A stretch of 64,000 nt of DNA from Hydrogenophaga sp. Its GTDB lineage: Bacteria; Pseudomonadota; Gammaproteobacteria; Burkholderiales; Burkholderiaceae_C. Position numbers and translations under genes: made by a program. Location: contig NZ_JAUCZF010000001.1 of the NCBI RefSeq assembly GCF_030373245.1, positions 682,001-746,000 of the forward strand. The letters run 5' to 3'. The notes below the pieces were generated by a model. That model was not told the DNA's origin, searched no databases, and worked only from the letters and a program-made list of their open reading frames with translations. Of the stretch, positions 43,652-53,966 are shown piece after piece; the first letter of the stretch is position 1; each line of letters starts with the position of its first letter.

Positions 43652-45136
43652 TCAGGGATAAAAAACCAGGGCCCGGTAGCCCGACATGGGCAGCTGGTCG
43701 CCCACCGCGAGCGAGAGACGCAGGCTCACCGGCACGCTGCCTTGAGGCGGCAGGAGCGTCGGCACGCCAGGCAGCTCCTCGGGCAGGAACACGCGGCGCG
43801 AAATCACGGCGTCACCGGTATCGGTGAGGCTGAGTTCCAGCGCAGGCACGGCCAAGGCGAAAGACGAAGTGTTCTTGAGCACCAGGTCGAACGAATAGAA
43901 ATTGCCCAGCCGACGCACCAGCGTCGAGCTGTCGATCACGATGGCATCGATGTCGCGCAACGACTGCACCTGGCAACCCAGTGGTTCGCACAAACGGACC
44001 AGCCAGGGCTTGAGATCGGGCTGCACCGCCGCAAGGCGATCGCGCTCGTGCAGTGCCCATTGCCCGGCGAGCACGGCCGCGAGCAACAGCGCCACCAGCA
44101 GCAGCACCGCGCGCATGGCCGGCGACTGCCAGAACGCACGCCGGCGGGCCTGCCGGACAAACTCCGGTTCATCGGTTGCAGGCTGGCCCCCGCCGTCGTC
44201 CAAGTCGTCGTCATCGTCAGCAAATCGAACCGGCTCGGGCGCACGTGCCGGCGGCGACTCTACCGGTTTCGCCTTGACCGGTCGCAACACGGCCGGGTCA
44301 GTCTGCTTGAGGCTGGCCGCATAGCGCTGCAGGTCGGCATGGAAGTCGGCGCTGTCTTCACCTTCGCCCCCTAATGACGTTGTCGGCTCGCTGGCGCTGG
44401 CCGAAGCAGGATCGCGGTCAGGCGGTGCCACCTTGGTCGGCGAAGCCTCAGACCACGGCGCATCAGGCGCAACATGCTCCGACTCCAGAGGTGTCTCTTC
44501 GCTCAGAACCCGATCCAGCAAACGATCCAGCTCGTCTCTTTTGTCGGGCTCGGGAAACGAGGCCGCGCCTGCTTGCGGCCCATCGTCCAGCGGTGCAATG
44601 TCGGTCGGCTCAAAGCCTTGCGGATCTGCAGAAGGCGGCGCACCTGCCAGGTCATCCACAGGCAGATCGGCCTCGGCGATTGGCTCCCACTTAGCCGCTG
44701 ACGCATCCGTCGCCGGGTCAGCACGAGGCGCTGAGGACCGTGGAGCCTGTGACATGGGCTCGGGCTTGTCCTCGGGTCGGTTGACAACGGGCATGTCGCC
44801 CAGCCCGACACCAAACTCATGCGCAGGCGGCTGCCAGAAAGGGGGTGCAACCGGATCGGTAGCCTCGATCACCGCGGGAAACGGCGCATGCTCAACCCCG
44901 GCATCCGGGCTTGAACCGACGGACGAATCGTTGGACGGCTCCGGCAGATCCTCCGACTGACCAGCGCCCGCTGCTGCGGTCTGTGGCTCCGGCGGCGTCC
45001 AGGTCTCCAGGTAGCGTGTGGCGTCGAACACGTCGGCGCAGTGGCCGCAGCGCACCCAGCCGTCAGAGAGTTTCAGCTGATCGGGAACGACTCGGAAGGT
45101 CGTCGCGCAGGCCGGACAGCGGGTGGTGAGACTCAT
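43652..45136 (-). CDS. Zinc-ribbon and DUF3426 domain protein
   Basis: A 494-residue protein of three parts: an N-terminal MJ0042-type zinc ribbon (CPACATTF...CGHCADVFD, residues 8-40), a long acidic, Pro/Ser/Ala-rich, probably disordered region (about 45-325), a membrane helix (AVLLLVALLLAAVLAGQWAL) and a C-terminal DUF3426 domain. The family is common next to prmA in betaproteobacteria and has no known function. The helix placement suggests a cytoplasmic zinc ribbon and a periplasmic DUF3426 domain. Confidence 0.87.
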   Translation of the reverse strand: MSLTTRCPACATTFRVVPDQLKLSDGWVRCGHCADVFDATRYLETWTPPEPQTAAAGAGQSEDLPEPSNDSSVGSSPDAGVEHAPFPAVIEATDPVAPPFWQPPAHEFGVGLGDMPVVNRPEDKPEPMSQAPRSSAPRADPATDASAAKWEPIAEADLPVDDLAGAPPSADPQGFEPTDIAPLDDGPQAGAASFPEPDKRDELDRLLDRVLSEETPLESEHVAPDAPWSEASPTKVAPPDRDPASASASEPTTSLGGEGEDSADFHADLQRYAASLKQTDPAVLRPVKAKPVESPPARAPEPVRFADDDDDLDDGGGQPATDEPEFVRQARRRAFWQSPAMRAVLLLVALLLAAVLAGQWALHERDRLAAVQPDLKPWLVRLCEPLGCQVQSLRDIDAIVIDSSTLVRRLGNFYSFDLVLKNTSSFALAVPALELSLTDTGDAVISRRVFLPEELPGVPTLLPPQGSVPVSLRLSLAVGDQLPMSGYRALVFYP

Positions 45137-45196
45137 GCAGCGATTATTGCAGGCGGTGGACTGGTCTCCCGGGCCTCCGGGCCTTGTCTGGATCCC

Positions 45197-46090
45197 TCAA
45201 CCGCGCTGCGCAGTCATCAGCACCCACCCATCCTCTTCGTCAGCGACCGTCAGCACAAGCCAGGGTGCAAATGCCTCGGTCAGCTCACCGGCTTGCCGCG
45301 ACAGAATGCCCGCCAGCACCAGATGGCCACCGGGCGCCACATGGGCGCACAGCAACGGCGCCAGCACCTTGAGCGGTGTGGCGAGGATGTTGGCCAGCAC
45401 CAACTCAAACTCGCCTTGGGCCAGATCGGGCAGCCCTGCCATCAACGTGACCCGATTGGCCTGCGCATTGAGCCGGGTCGACTCCACAGCTGCGGGGTCG
45501 ATGTCCACCGCCACAATGTCCGTCGCGCCAAAACGCGCCGCGCCCATGGCCAGGATGCCCGATCCGCAACCGTAGTCGAGCACCCGCTGCCCGGCCCAGT
45601 CGCGGCGGGCGGTCCAGCGCAGGCACATGCGGGTGGTGGGGTGGGTGCCGGTGCCAAAGGCCAACCCGGGGTCGAGCCGGATCACCTCGCGAGCCACCGC
45701 GGGCGGTTCGTGCCAGGTGGGCACGATCCAGAACGTGGACGTGATCTCCACCGGGGCAAATTGCGACTGGGTCAGCCGCACCCAGTCCTGCTCGGGCACC
45801 GGTTGCACACCCAGCACCACACAGCCCTCAAAAAAGTCCTGCGCCTGCAACAGCACGGCCGCCTCCCGTGCACCAACCTCCTGCGCAAACAGCGCGACCA
45901 CGCGCGACTGGTTCCAGCCTGCCTTGGGCGGCGGCATGTCCGGCTCGCCAAACAAGGCCTGCTCGGCAGGCGTCATGGCATCCGCATCTTCTACCGTGAC
46001 GCTTTGCGCATCCAGCGCATCAAGCGCATCGCAGACCGCCTCGACGGCGGCCTCGGGCACTTTCAGAATCAGTTCAAACAGAGAAGACAT
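45197..46090 (-). CDS. prmA: Ribosomal protein L11 methyltransferase
   Basis: PrmA trimethylates ribosomal protein L11. It has 297 residues from MSSLFELILKVPEAAV. The SAM-binding motif LDYGCGSGILAMGAARFGAT is followed by VAVDIDPAAV, and the catalytic-domain sequence LANILATPLKVLAPLL is typical. The upstream ATG at 46105 is less likely. A gap of 108 bp, holding a GC-rich repeat, separates it from accC. Confidence 0.94.
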   Translation of the reverse strand: MSSLFELILKVPEAAVEAVCDALDALDAQSVTVEDADAMTPAEQALFGEPDMPPPKAGWNQSRVVALFAQEVGAREAAVLLQAQDFFEGCVVLGVQPVPEQDWVRLTQSQFAPVEITSTFWIVPTWHEPPAVAREVIRLDPGLAFGTGTHPTTRMCLRWTARRDWAGQRVLDYGCGSGILAMGAARFGATDIVAVDIDPAAVESTRLNAQANRVTLMAGLPDLAQGEFELVLANILATPLKVLAPLLCAHVAPGGHLVLAGILSRQAGELTEAFAPWLVLTVADEEDGWVLMTAQRG

Positions 46091-46155
46091 GAAGAAACGA
46101 AGCAAGGTTGTTCCAGAACACCGCGAAACTGGCTATGCCAGGCCGCAGGTCTTGT

Positions 46156-46197
46156 CCCCTGGGGGCATGACGCACCGCAGGTTCGGCGCGAGGGGGC
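46156..46197. repeat. GC-rich repeat element, diverged copy between accC and prmA
   Basis: The stretch begins CCCCTGGGGGCATGACGCAC and ends GCGAGGGGGCG. It shares the layout of the two copies inside mpl (G-run, C-A-G-like core, G-run) but is diverged. It lies in the 108-base gap before prmA. Confidence 0.45.
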
Positions 46198-46198
46198 G

Positions 46199-47548
<1,350 letters not shown>

Positions 47549-47561
47549 GCGTCGACAGTCC

Positions 47562-48020
47562 TTATTCGATCACGTACAGCGGCTGGCCATACTCCACAGC
47601 CTGCCCGTTCTCGACCAGGATTTGTGTCACGGTGCCGGACTTGTCGGCCTCGATTTCGTTGAGGATTTTCATGGCCTCGACGATGCAGATGGTCTCGCCT
47701 TCCTTGATCGTGTCGCCGATTTCCACAAAGGGCTTGGCGCCCGGGCTGGAGGCGCGGTAGAAGGTGCCCACCATGGGCGACTTCACGATGTGACCCGAGG
47801 GCGCGGGCTCCGCCACAGCGGCCACGACCGGCGCCACCTCGGCAGCGACCGGCACCGCCGGCGCGGCGGTGGGGGCCAAGGCGTAGGCCACGGGTCCGCC
47901 AGCAGCAGGCGGCATGCTCTTGACAATGCGCACCTTGCCCTCGGCTTCGGTGATCTCCAGCTCGGACACGTTCGATTCCGAGACGAGATCGATCAGCGTC
48001 TTCAGTTTTCTCAAATCCAT
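47562..48020 (-). CDS. accB: Acetyl-CoA carboxylase biotin carboxyl carrier protein
   Basis: AccB carries the biotin of acetyl-CoA carboxylase. It has 152 residues from [13 protein letters not shown]. An Ala/Pro/Val-rich linker (about 38-73) precedes the biotinyl domain; the biotinylated lysine is K118 in [17 protein letters not shown]. The start at 48020 is chosen over an upstream ATG at 48056. A TACACT at 48109-48114 on this strand is a possible -10. aroQ, which often precedes accB, is absent. Confidence 0.95.
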   Translation of the reverse strand: MDLRKLKTLIDLVSESNVSELEITEAEGKVRIVKSMPPAAGGPVAYALAPTAAPAVPVAAEVAPVVAAVAEPAPSGHIVKSPMVGTFYRASSPGAKPFVEIGDTIKEGETICIVEAMKILNEIEADKSGTVTQILVENGQAVEYGQPLYVIE

Positions 48021-48268
48021 GATTTCTCCAACGAAAATCGGCCAAATAGAATTCAAAAGAACCCATCTTCGATGAATTTCTGAAATCTTCGGCCTGACGG
48101 GGTGGCGCAGTGTACCCCATGCAGGAGCGATCAGGTCACCCTGGCAAAGGCTTCAGAACCCGAAGTCGCCTGATTCGAAGCTGGCCAACCAACCTCAATC
48201 CAAGCACTTTACCTTTTTTTGAGCGCATTTGGCGGCACAAGACCCAGCTGTTCGCCGCTCTGGGCGAC

Positions 48269-48790
48269 TCAGGCCAGCTGCGCCCAGGCATCCAGATCGG
48301 CCTGAGACACCTTGCCCAGTTTGCGGTGCAAAACCGCACCATCGCGCCCCATCACCACGGTGAACGGCAAGGCGCCGGACGCATTGCCCAGCGTACGACT
48401 GAGTTCGGTGCCGGCCAGTCCAGCCATGCCGACCGGGAACACGAGGGGCAGTTTCTCCATGAAGCGGCGCACCGCGCTGGGCTGATCCACCGCCAGGCCC
48501 AGCACCTGCCAGCCGCGCGCCGCGTGCTGGGTGTGGAACGCGTTGAGCATGGGCAGCTCCTCCACGCAGGGCGGACACCAGGTGGCCCAGAAGTTGACCA
48601 GCAGAGGGCGACCGCGCCAGGCCTGGAGATCCACCCGCTCGCCGTTAGGGCCTTCGAACTGGCTGGCCCAGAAGACCGCCATCGCGCCGTCCTGCACCGC
48701 GTGCGGCTGAAACCGCCACCAGGCCACGCCTGCACCCGCGGCCCCCGCCGCCAGCGCAACGCCCGCCATTGACCATTGACGACGGTTCAC
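48269..48790 (-). CDS. TlpA-family thiol:disulfide oxidoreductase
   Basis: A 173-residue thioredoxin-fold protein with an N-terminal signal anchor (SMAGVALAAGAAGAGVAWWR) and the active site NFWATWCPPCVEELPML at about residues 70-86. The cis-proline lies in GALPFTVVMG. It is probably a periplasmic reductant for cytochrome c maturation or related thiols. It overlaps the preceding gene by ATGA (48787-48790), so the two are translationally coupled. Confidence 0.92.
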   Translation of the reverse strand: MNRRQWSMAGVALAAGAAGAGVAWWRFQPHAVQDGAMAVFWASQFEGPNGERVDLQAWRGRPLLVNFWATWCPPCVEELPMLNAFHTQHAARGWQVLGLAVDQPSAVRRFMEKLPLVFPVGMAGLAGTELSRTLGNASGALPFTVVMGRDGAVLHRKLGKVSQADLDAWAQLA

Positions 48791-49410
48791 AGTCTCTCCT
48801 CCGGTGCATCCACCGCCATGTTCATCAGCCCGCGCAAGGCTTGCGCAGGGCCACGCGGCTTACGACCTTGCGCGTCAGCCTTGAGCGCGCCTCGCAGGTC
48901 GTCCAGATCGTGCACCAGCAGGTGCACCATCACCCACTGATCCATTGTTTCGGCTCGGCAGCGCACGGTCAGCGTCGAAACCGGCATGCCCCGCCAACCG
49001 GGGGCTTCACCCGCCCGGTAGTCCACCCGCTGGTCGATCAGGGCCCATTCGGCCGATTTGGAATCTTCGCAGAACAGGTGCAGGTGGATGTCGCTGTGCC
49101 GTGTGGCTGTGCCGTGCCAGACAGCGCCGCCCAGGTGCGGGTTGAAGGCGGCCAGCCGGTCCATCCAGACCAGCGCCAGCTCTCGCAGGGCCAGCAGCTC
49201 GGCGGGCTGGGAGTCGGCGCAAAAAATGGCGATGTGCTCTCGCACCGCAGCATCCACGGAGGCGTTGTCGGGCAGGGCGGTGCGGGCAGGCAGGCCCAGC
49301 TGTCGGACGGCCTGGCGCTTGGCTGCCGCGAACGCCAGACCATCGTCCACCACCAGTCTGGCAGCCACCTGGGCCAGCTCGGTGCAGGCATCGCTTCGGG
49401 TCAGATCCAT
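48787..49410 (-). CDS. Nucleotidyltransferase-like protein
   Basis: A 207-residue protein from MDLTRSDACTELAQVAARLV. The central GGAVWHGTATRHSDIHLHLF resembles the helix-strand G(T/S)...S-D-I-x-L motif of small nucleotidyltransferases. Helices flank it on both sides. The family has no tested role that I know of. It overlaps the TlpA-like gene and lies 129 bp from divergent mpl. A longer upstream start at 49458 is less likely. Confidence 0.65.
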   Translation of the reverse strand: MDLTRSDACTELAQVAARLVVDDGLAFAAAKRQAVRQLGLPARTALPDNASVDAAVREHIAIFCADSQPAELLALRELALVWMDRLAAFNPHLGGAVWHGTATRHSDIHLHLFCEDSKSAEWALIDQRVDYRAGEAPGWRGMPVSTLTVRCRAETMDQWVMVHLLVHDLDDLRGALKADAQGRKPRGPAQALRGLMNMAVDAPEERL

Positions 49411-49539
49411 CGCGCTATTGTGAACGCTGCCGGTTCTCCCCTCCATGCGGGGTGACATGGTTCATGGAGCGCACTCGGTCCCTGCCGCTCGGCCAGACTG
49501 CCGCGCAGGCCCGGCTCCGCAGCCTCCTAGAATCTCGGC

Positions 49540-51048
49540 ATGCACATACACATTCTGGGAATCTGCGGCACCTTCATGGGCGGGCTGGCGGCGCTGGCCC
49601 GCGAGGCCGGGCACCGCGTGACCGGTTGCGACGCGGGCGTCTATCCGCCCATGAGCGACCAGCTGCGTGCGCTGGGCATCGACCTGATCGAAGGCTTTGA
49701 TGCCGACCAGATGGCGCTGGCGCCCGACATGTACGTGGTGGGCAACGTGGTCAGCCGTGCGCGCCAGCCCGATGGCACACCCAAATTTCCACTCATGGAA
49801 GCGATCCTGGACGCCGGAGCGCCCTACACCAGCGGGCCTCAATGGCTGGCAGAGCATGTGCTGCAAGGTCGCCATGTACTGGCCGTGGCCGGCACCCACG
49901 GCAAGACCACCACCACCGCCATGCTGGCCTGGATCCTGGAGCAGGCCGGACTGCAGCCTGGTTTTCTGATCGGGGGCGTGCCGATGAACTTTGGTGTGTC
50001 GGCAAGGCTCGGGGGCAGCGACCCGCGCGCAGTAGGTAACGTGGGGGCAACCGACCGCAGCGCAGGGCCGCCCCAGGCAAGGTCAGCCCCTTCGGGGGGC
50101 AGCGACCCGCGAAGCGGCGGAGCGTGGGGGCCATGTTTCGTCATCGAAGCGGACGAATACGACACCGCGTTCTTTGACAAGCGCAGCAAGTTCGTGCACT
50201 ACCGACCGCGCACCGCCATCCTGAACAACCTGGAATTCGACCACGCCGACATCTTCGAGAACCTGGCCGCGATCGAGCGCCAGTTCCACCATCTGGTCCG
50301 CACCGTGCCCGCATCGGGCCGTGTGGTGGTCAATGGGCTGGAAGAGGCGCTGGAGCGCGTACTGCACCAGGGCCTTTGGAGCGAACTGCGGAGTTTTGGT
50401 GCGGCGGTGAGCGACTTCACCGCCCAGGGCGAACCCCACGCCTTCGATGTGCTCCGGCGCGGCGAGGTGGTGGCACGGGTTGAATGGTCACTCACCGGTG
50501 TACACAACCAGCTCAATGCGCTGGCGGCGATCGCCGCCGCTGACCACGTGGGCGTGGCACCCGACGTCGCCGCACAGGCACTGGCTCAATTCGAGAATGT
50601 GCGCCGGCGCATGGAGCTGCGCGGCACCGTGCAAAAACAGGGGTTGCCGATCTCCGTGTACGACGACTTTGCGCACCACCCCACGGCGATCCGAACCACG
50701 CTCGACGGCCTGCGGCGCCGGCTGGACCAGTCCGGCGCACCCCGTGGCCGCATCCTGGCGGTGTTCGAGCCGCGCAGCAACACCATGAAGCTGGGCACGA
50801 TGAGGTCACAGCTGGCCTGGAGCCTGGATGCCGCCGACCTGGCGTTTTGCCACACTGGCGGGCTGGACTGGGACGCGGCGCACGCGCTTCTGCCCCTGGG
50901 CGAGCGTGCCCGGGTGGCGAACAACGTCGACGAGCTGGTGGCACAGGTCAGGGCCGCCGCTCGAGGAGGCGACCACATCGTGTGCATGAGCAATGGCGGT
51001 TTTGGCGGCGTGCACGCCAAGCTTCTGGCCGCTCTGGGCGAGGCTTGA
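49540..51048 (+). CDS. mpl: Murein peptide ligase Mpl, with an in-frame repeat insertion
   Basis: Mpl rejoins the recycled peptide L-Ala-gamma-D-Glu-mDap to UDP-MurNAc. The protein has 502 residues, about 45 more than usual (E. coli about 457). The fold is otherwise complete: HILGICGTFMGGLAALA, the P-loop GTHGKTTTTAML, the Mg-site FVIEADEYDTAFFDKRSKFV, EFDHADIFENLA and DFAHHPTAI. Residues about 158-199 are not found in relatives I remember, where GGSD is followed directly by FFVIEADEYD; the extra DNA has two copies of a GC-rich repeat. Reading frame and catalytic motifs are intact. Confidence 0.94.
   Translation: MHIHILGICGTFMGGLAALAREAGHRVTGCDAGVYPPMSDQLRALGIDLIEGFDADQMALAPDMYVVGNVVSRARQPDGTPKFPLMEAILDAGAPYTSGPQWLAEHVLQGRHVLAVAGTHGKTTTTAMLAWILEQAGLQPGFLIGGVPMNFGVSARLGGSDPRAVGNVGATDRSAGPPQARSAPSGGSDPRSGGAWGPCFVIEADEYDTAFFDKRSKFVHYRPRTAILNNLEFDHADIFENLAAIERQFHHLVRTVPASGRVVVNGLEEALERVLHQGLWSELRSFGAAVSDFTAQGEPHAFDVLRRGEVVARVEWSLTGVHNQLNALAAIAAADHVGVAPDVAAQALAQFENVRRRMELRGTVQKQGLPISVYDDFAHHPTAIRTTLDGLRRRLDQSGAPRGRILAVFEPRSNTMKLGTMRSQLAWSLDAADLAFCHTGGLDWDAAHALLPLGERARVANNVDELVAQVRAAARGGDHIVCMSNGGFGGVHAKLLAALGEA
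50011..50046 (+). repeat. GC-rich repeat copy 1 within mpl
   Basis: GGGGGCAGCGACCCGCG, a spacer, then ACGTGGGGGC; 36 bases. Its first 17 bases are identical to copy 2. It encodes residues 158-169 of Mpl. Confidence 0.7.
50093..50129 (+). repeat. GC-rich repeat copy 2 within mpl
   Basis: The same element of 37 bases in a fuller form, preceded by CCCCTTCGG, with ends GGGGGCAGCGACCCGCG and AGCGTGGGGGC. It encodes part of GGSDPRSGGAWGPC, just before the FVIEADEYD motif. Confidence 0.7.
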
Positions 51049-51073
51049 AAGATCCGCGGGCTGGCCGCGCGGG

Positions 51074-51394
51074 TCAGTAGCCGACCGACATCGTCGCCAG
51101 GTCGACCAACACCACCGGCTTGGCCAGCGCCGCGCTGGTCGCCCGCGCATAGGTCTCGGCCCAATCGTGGTGGGCGGCATCGCGGAAACGGCCCTGGCCG
51201 GCCGCCTGCGCCACCCCCAGCACCTTGTCGGCAGTAAGCACCTTGCCCGTCAGCCGGATCGGCTCGCATTCCAGGACGGTGAACTGCTCGTCCAGCCAGG
51301 CTCGTGCCTGCTCGTGAGGCATGGGCTGAACTTCTTCCAGATCAAAACGGTAAGTGGCTGTGTCGCTCCAGCTCACGGTGACTTGGCTGCGCAT
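51074..51394 (-). CDS. Conserved hypothetical protein, 106 residues
   Basis: A 106-residue protein beginning MRSQVTVSWSDTATYRF. No signal peptide, membrane helix or metal motif is visible. The sequence is of mixed beta and helix type (DKVLGVAQAAGQGRFRDAAH in the middle, LAKPVVLVDLATMSVGY at the end). I do not recognise it. It is convergent with mpl; 25 bases separate the stops. Confidence 0.6.
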   Translation of the reverse strand: MRSQVTVSWSDTATYRFDLEEVQPMPHEQARAWLDEQFTVLECEPIRLTGKVLTADKVLGVAQAAGQGRFRDAAHHDWAETYARATSAALAKPVVLVDLATMSVGY

Positions 51395-51466
51395 GCAATC
51401 GACTCCTTCTGGATGTACCCGGGAGGGTAACAGCCCTCCGATTGTGCCGCTTCAACACTTCAGCCT

Positions 51467-52558
51467 TCAGTCTTCGCCCTGCTCCGGTAGCGGCATGGGC
51501 AACGTCGGGTCGGGCGCCCGGGATTGAACCGGTCGCAGCGGCGAATGCTGGCCGTCTCGCAAGATGCTGGATGGGGCACCAAACTCCGAGTTGACCCCGT
51601 TGGGGACACCCATTGCACGGGGGTCGTGGTCGGGTACCGACTGATCGAGGTGCAGAGCAACCAGCGCTCGACGCACCTTGGGCTCGGCGCGCCGCGCGCT
51701 GTCGGCATCTGTGGTGATCCCGCCAGCGAAATACAGCGATGCCAGATGATGGGCCAACGCATCGGGTGCGAGGCACGTGCGGTCCAGCAGCTCGCTCAGC
51801 TTGCCCGGGCGCATCATGAGCTCGCGCATGATGAGCAGATGCACATCGTCAAACCAGCGCGGCGCCATCGGCGGAATGCGGCGCAGGTAGATCGTCTGCT
51901 CACGGTAGCGCGCTGGCAGCACGTCACGCAGCGTGCGCACGGCGTAGGTCCACATGATCTGGTGTACTGACAACCGGATGAAGGAAGAGGGGATGTCGTT
52001 GGCCAGCGCCGGGCGACGGATCCATTCAGCCATGGCCAGATCCACCGGTCGCGCTGGGATGTGGATACCGGCTTTCCAGCGATCCAGGTCGATCACCGCG
52101 ATCAGCTTGTTGTCGTGGGTGATGTGCACAATGCCACCCTTGTACTTGCCCACCCGTTCCACCAGCTGGGCGCCGAGCGCGAACTGGGTGCGCAAGGGAC
52201 GAAGCCAGGCCTCGAAGCGCTGCAACCGCTGGCGCACACTTTTTTCCACGTCAGACTCGAAGAACTCGGCGGACGCAAAACCTTCTGGCAGCGGGTTGGC
52301 AAAAGCGAGCGGTCGATCAACTTCGGCGCGGTTGAGCGTGAGGCGGGCTCCCGACGTCAGTGGATGGCGCACCACCAGCGAGTCGCGGCCGAGCACCTCG
52401 ACCGAGCTGCCGAAAATCATCCAGGCATCGGCCCGGTGCGGATCACTTTCTCGCCACTGCGGCCAGCCAGGCTGCGCGTGCGCCGCCCAGGACATTACCC
52501 GCTGAGCCGCTGCGTCGGGAAAGCCCAGCAGCCCGAGCCGCAATACCGGTTGTTCCAC
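51467..52558 (-). CDS. Hypothetical protein, 363 residues
   Basis: A cytoplasmic-looking protein with no signal peptide. I favour the GTG at 52558 (VEQPVLRLGLLGFPDAA), preceded by AGAGAGGA, over an ATG further upstream. The middle contains VHITHDNKLIAVIDLDRWKA and the C-terminal half looks like a helical, winged-helix-type segment (LIMRELMMRPGKLSELLDRT) followed by a Pro-rich tail. I do not recognise a family. It lies between the 106-residue protein and aroG on the same strand. Confidence 0.6.
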   Translation of the reverse strand: MEQPVLRLGLLGFPDAAAQRVMSWAAHAQPGWPQWRESDPHRADAWMIFGSSVEVLGRDSLVVRHPLTSGARLTLNRAEVDRPLAFANPLPEGFASAEFFESDVEKSVRQRLQRFEAWLRPLRTQFALGAQLVERVGKYKGGIVHITHDNKLIAVIDLDRWKAGIHIPARPVDLAMAEWIRRPALANDIPSSFIRLSVHQIMWTYAVRTLRDVLPARYREQTIYLRRIPPMAPRWFDDVHLLIMRELMMRPGKLSELLDRTCLAPDALAHHLASLYFAGGITTDADSARRAEPKVRRALVALHLDQSVPDHDPRAMGVPNGVNSEFGAPSSILRDGQHSPLRPVQSRAPDPTLPMPLPEQGED

Positions 52559-52726
52559 CCTCGCGTCCTCTCTGTTAAGGCGTTCAAGCCGACACCGCAA
52601 TCCCCGAGTGGCCTGCGACCAGCCACAGCAGAATATCAAGCGCTCAACGCTTCACCAAGACAAACCGGGGTTGTAGGGTCATCCCGAGGGGGGCAGCGTG
52701 ACAAAGTCGTCGGGCATCCTGTGTCG

Positions 52727-53860
52727 TCAGCGGCTTCGGCTGCGTGCGGTTTTCACGGCCTGCGACAGGATCGAGAGGGCCAGCTCCGAATCGCTCCACC
52801 CCAGGCAGGCGTCGGTGATGCTCTGTCCGTAGGCCAGCTTCTTCACGTTGTCCTTGCCGGGGGTGAACTTCTGCGCCCCCGCCTCGATGTGACTTTCGAT
52901 CATCAGGCCGAATACGCTGCGCGAGCCTCCTTCGATCTGCGCCGCGATGTCGCGCGCCACGTCGAGCTGCTTTTCGTGCTGCTTGCTGCTGTTGGCGTGG
53001 CTGCAATCGACCATCAGGCGCGGCATGAGCTTGGCAGACTCAAGGTCTTTCACTGCGGCAGCGACATGGACCGCGTCGTAGTTGGGTGCTTTGCCACCGC
53101 GCAGGATCACGTGGCAATCGGGGTTTCCCTGAGTCTGCACCACCGCCACCTGGCCGTTCTTGTGCACCGAGAGGAAATGGTGGCCCCGCGCCGCGGCCTG
53201 GATCGCATCGGTGGCGATACGGATGTTGCCGTCGGTGCCGTTCTTGAAGCCGATCGGTGCTGACAAGCCAGAGGCCAGCTCTCGGTGCACCTGGCTTTCG
53301 GTGGTGCGCGCACCAATAGCGCCCCAGGCGATCAGGTCGCCGATGTACTGCGGCGAAATCACATCGAGGAATTCGCTGCCGGCCGGCAGGCCCATGCGGT
53401 TGATCTCGATCAGCAGCTGGCGCGCGATGCGAAGGCCTTCGTCGATGCGATAGCTCTCATCCAGGTAAGGGTCGTTGATGAGCCCCTTCCAGCCCACGGT
53501 GGTGCGCGGCTTTTCGAAATAGACGCGCATGACAATCTCCAGCGTGTCGGCGTATTTTTCGCGCAGCGGCTGCAGGCGGCGCGCATAGTCCAGTGCCGCC
53601 GCCGGATCGTGGATGGAGCACGGGCCAATCACCACCAGCAAGCGATCGTCCATGCCGTGCAGGATGCGATGGATACGCTGGCGGGTTCGGGTGATCAGGT
53701 CTTCGACCGACGTGCCGCCGATCGGGAAGAAGCGGATCAAGTGTTCAGGAGGTGGCAGCACGGTGATGTCTTTGATGCGTTCGTCGTCGGTCTGGCTGGT
53801 CTTGTCGACGGGACGGGCGTGCCAGGCATCCTGGCTGAGAGTGGTTGACTTGGCATTCAT
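52727..53860 (-). CDS. aroG: 3-deoxy-7-phosphoheptulonate (DAHP) synthase, class I
   Basis: This enzyme joins PEP and erythrose-4-phosphate, the first step of aromatic amino-acid synthesis. It has 377 residues. The N-terminal region LITRTRQRIHRILHGMDDR and VIGPCSIHDPAAALDYA match AroG-type enzymes; GAIGARTTESQVHRELASGL, ILRGGKAPNYDA and MVDCSHANSSKQ carry substrate and metal residues. A phenylalanine-sensitive type is likely from similarity to AroG; feedback could not be tested by eye. An aromatic leader peptide and terminator lie just upstream. Confidence 0.95.
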   Translation of the reverse strand: MNAKSTTLSQDAWHARPVDKTSQTDDERIKDITVLPPPEHLIRFFPIGGTSVEDLITRTRQRIHRILHGMDDRLLVVIGPCSIHDPAAALDYARRLQPLREKYADTLEIVMRVYFEKPRTTVGWKGLINDPYLDESYRIDEGLRIARQLLIEINRMGLPAGSEFLDVISPQYIGDLIAWGAIGARTTESQVHRELASGLSAPIGFKNGTDGNIRIATDAIQAAARGHHFLSVHKNGQVAVVQTQGNPDCHVILRGGKAPNYDAVHVAAAVKDLESAKLMPRLMVDCSHANSSKQHEKQLDVARDIAAQIEGGSRSVFGLMIESHIEAGAQKFTPGKDNVKKLAYGQSITDACLGWSDSELALSILSQAVKTARSRSR

Positions 53861-53910
53861 CGCGATGACTCCTGAAAACGTTCTAAGAAAAAGAAGGAAA
53901 CCAACAGACC

Positions 53911-53942
53911 AAAAAAAACCGCCGGGTAATGTCGCCCGGCGG
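53911..53942 (-). terminator. Attenuator terminator before aroG
   Basis: CCGCCGGG (53942-53935) pairs with CCCGGCGG (53926-53919) over eight bases around an eight-base loop, followed by eight T on the transcribed strand. It lies between the leader peptide and aroG, so it can stop transcription before the gene. Confidence 0.92.
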
Positions 53943-53966
53943 TTTGATCGAGATTCGGTGATGCGC

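Noticed and set aside
49540..51048. mpl as a pseudogene because of the inserted repeats
   Set aside because: The frame is open throughout and all ligase motifs before and after the insertion are intact.
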